From: Persephonella sp.
Lineage (GTDB): Bacteria; Aquificota; Aquificia; Aquificales; Hydrogenothermaceae
NCBI GenBank assembly: GCA_027081375.1
Contig: JALWKR010000085.1
Span: 1-5,999 of the forward strand
DNA length: 5,999 bases
Direction: 5' to 3'
The translations under genes were made by a program, and so were the position numbers. The notes beneath the pieces were generated by a model. That model ran no database searches and was not told where the DNA came from. It saw only the letters and a program-made list of their open reading frames with translations. Below, in pieces: positions 5,796-5,999 of this stretch; within the stretch, counting starts at the first letter, position 1; every line of letters begins with the position of its first letter.

Positions 5796-5999
5796 TTCCA
5801 GTAAACACAGTTATATTCTATAGAAGTTTAAAAATAAGATTCGAAATGTAATATCTCTAAAATCATTTAATAACTGTTATAAGTTAACAGCGTTTTATTA
5901 ACTTGTTCAGTAAGGGTTAAAATCTTTAAGTTAGTTATTACAGTGTTTGTCTCTGTATAAAAGGACTTAGATAAGATTAACTATTGAAAAAACTTATTT
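5796..5999. other. AT-rich intergenic region upstream of thrC, no gene recognised
   Basis: No open frame of useful length or with a ribosome binding site was found on either strand. The stretch contains a 10-bp palindrome TTCTATAGAA (5816-5825), the CTGTTA/TAACAG repeat, and a + strand TATAAA (5956-5961) that could be the -10 of a rightward promoter, although no good -35 lies at 16-18 nt. It may be the divergent control region of thrC and a gene beyond the window. Confidence 0.5.
5874..5890. repeat. inverted repeat CTGTTA-N5-TAACAG upstream of thrC
   Basis: Perfect 6-bp arms (5874-5879 and 5885-5890) flank TAAGT. It shares CTGTTA with the repeat in the thrC leader. It lies in a gene-free stretch and could be an operator half of a pair, or chance in AT-rich DNA. 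Confidence 0.3.

Noticed and set aside
5834..5872. Small - strand ORF (12 codons, MILEILHFESYF) as a thrC leader peptide
   Set aside because: No ribosome binding site, no run of threonine or related codons, no attenuator hairpin, and it lies upstream of the likely thrC promoter.
5956..5999. Rightward promoter (TATAAA) and a TTG start at 5984 (reads MKKLI) for a gene beyond the window
   Set aside because: No -35 box at proper spacing and no Shine-Dalgarno near the TTG; too little sequence remains to judge.
1..5999. CRISPR arrays, tRNA or rRNA genes, insertion sequences, phage or defence genes
   Set aside because: No spaced direct repeats, no tRNA-like cloverleaf, and no transposase, integrase or defence-type proteins were seen; nearly all sequence is accounted for by housekeeping and copper-export genes.

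Overview
The window comes from an AT-rich bacterial chromosome whose proteins are rich in Lys, Glu and Ile. The FabH, MiaB, bifunctional-nuclease and threonine synthase sequences look like those of a thermophilic deep-branching bacterium. Aquificota (Hydrogenothermaceae such as Sulfurihydrogenibium or Persephonella) is my best guess. This rests on protein style and gene content only, and no database was searched.

Layout from left to right. The 3' end of fabH (ketoacyl-ACP synthase III) enters on the + strand and stops at 432. All other genes are on the - strand. A bidirectional hairpin terminator (428-461) separates fabH from a convergent pair: miaB (tRNA methylthiotransferase), followed by a bifunctional-nuclease-family gene 14 bp downstream and probably cotranscribed. 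An extended -10 promoter lies just upstream of miaB. Further upstream is a copper P1B-type ATPase (copA), preceded by thrC (threonine synthase), which has its own extended -10 promoter. The last ~245 bp hold no convincing gene, only AT-rich sequence with small inverted repeats.

The most notable feature is copA. It is split between two frames at a run of nine A residues on the coding strand (4284-4292). The upstream frame encodes a membrane-anchored heavy-metal-associated domain with a GMHCAGC motif and stops seven codons or fewer past the run. The ATPase frame continues through the first transmembrane helices with no usable start codon of its own. A single -1 shift, or one extra A in the mRNA, joins them into a normal 762-residue CopA. 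This is either a sequencing or assembly indel, a recent mutation, or programmed slippage producing both a small membrane-tethered metal-binding protein and the full transporter. The published precedents (Thermus dnaX slippage at nine A's; E. coli copA frameshifting giving a chaperone) make the programmed explanation worth testing.

The genes do not form one pathway. They are housekeeping functions (fatty-acid initiation, tRNA modification, threonine biosynthesis) with a copper-export gene placed directly behind thrC.
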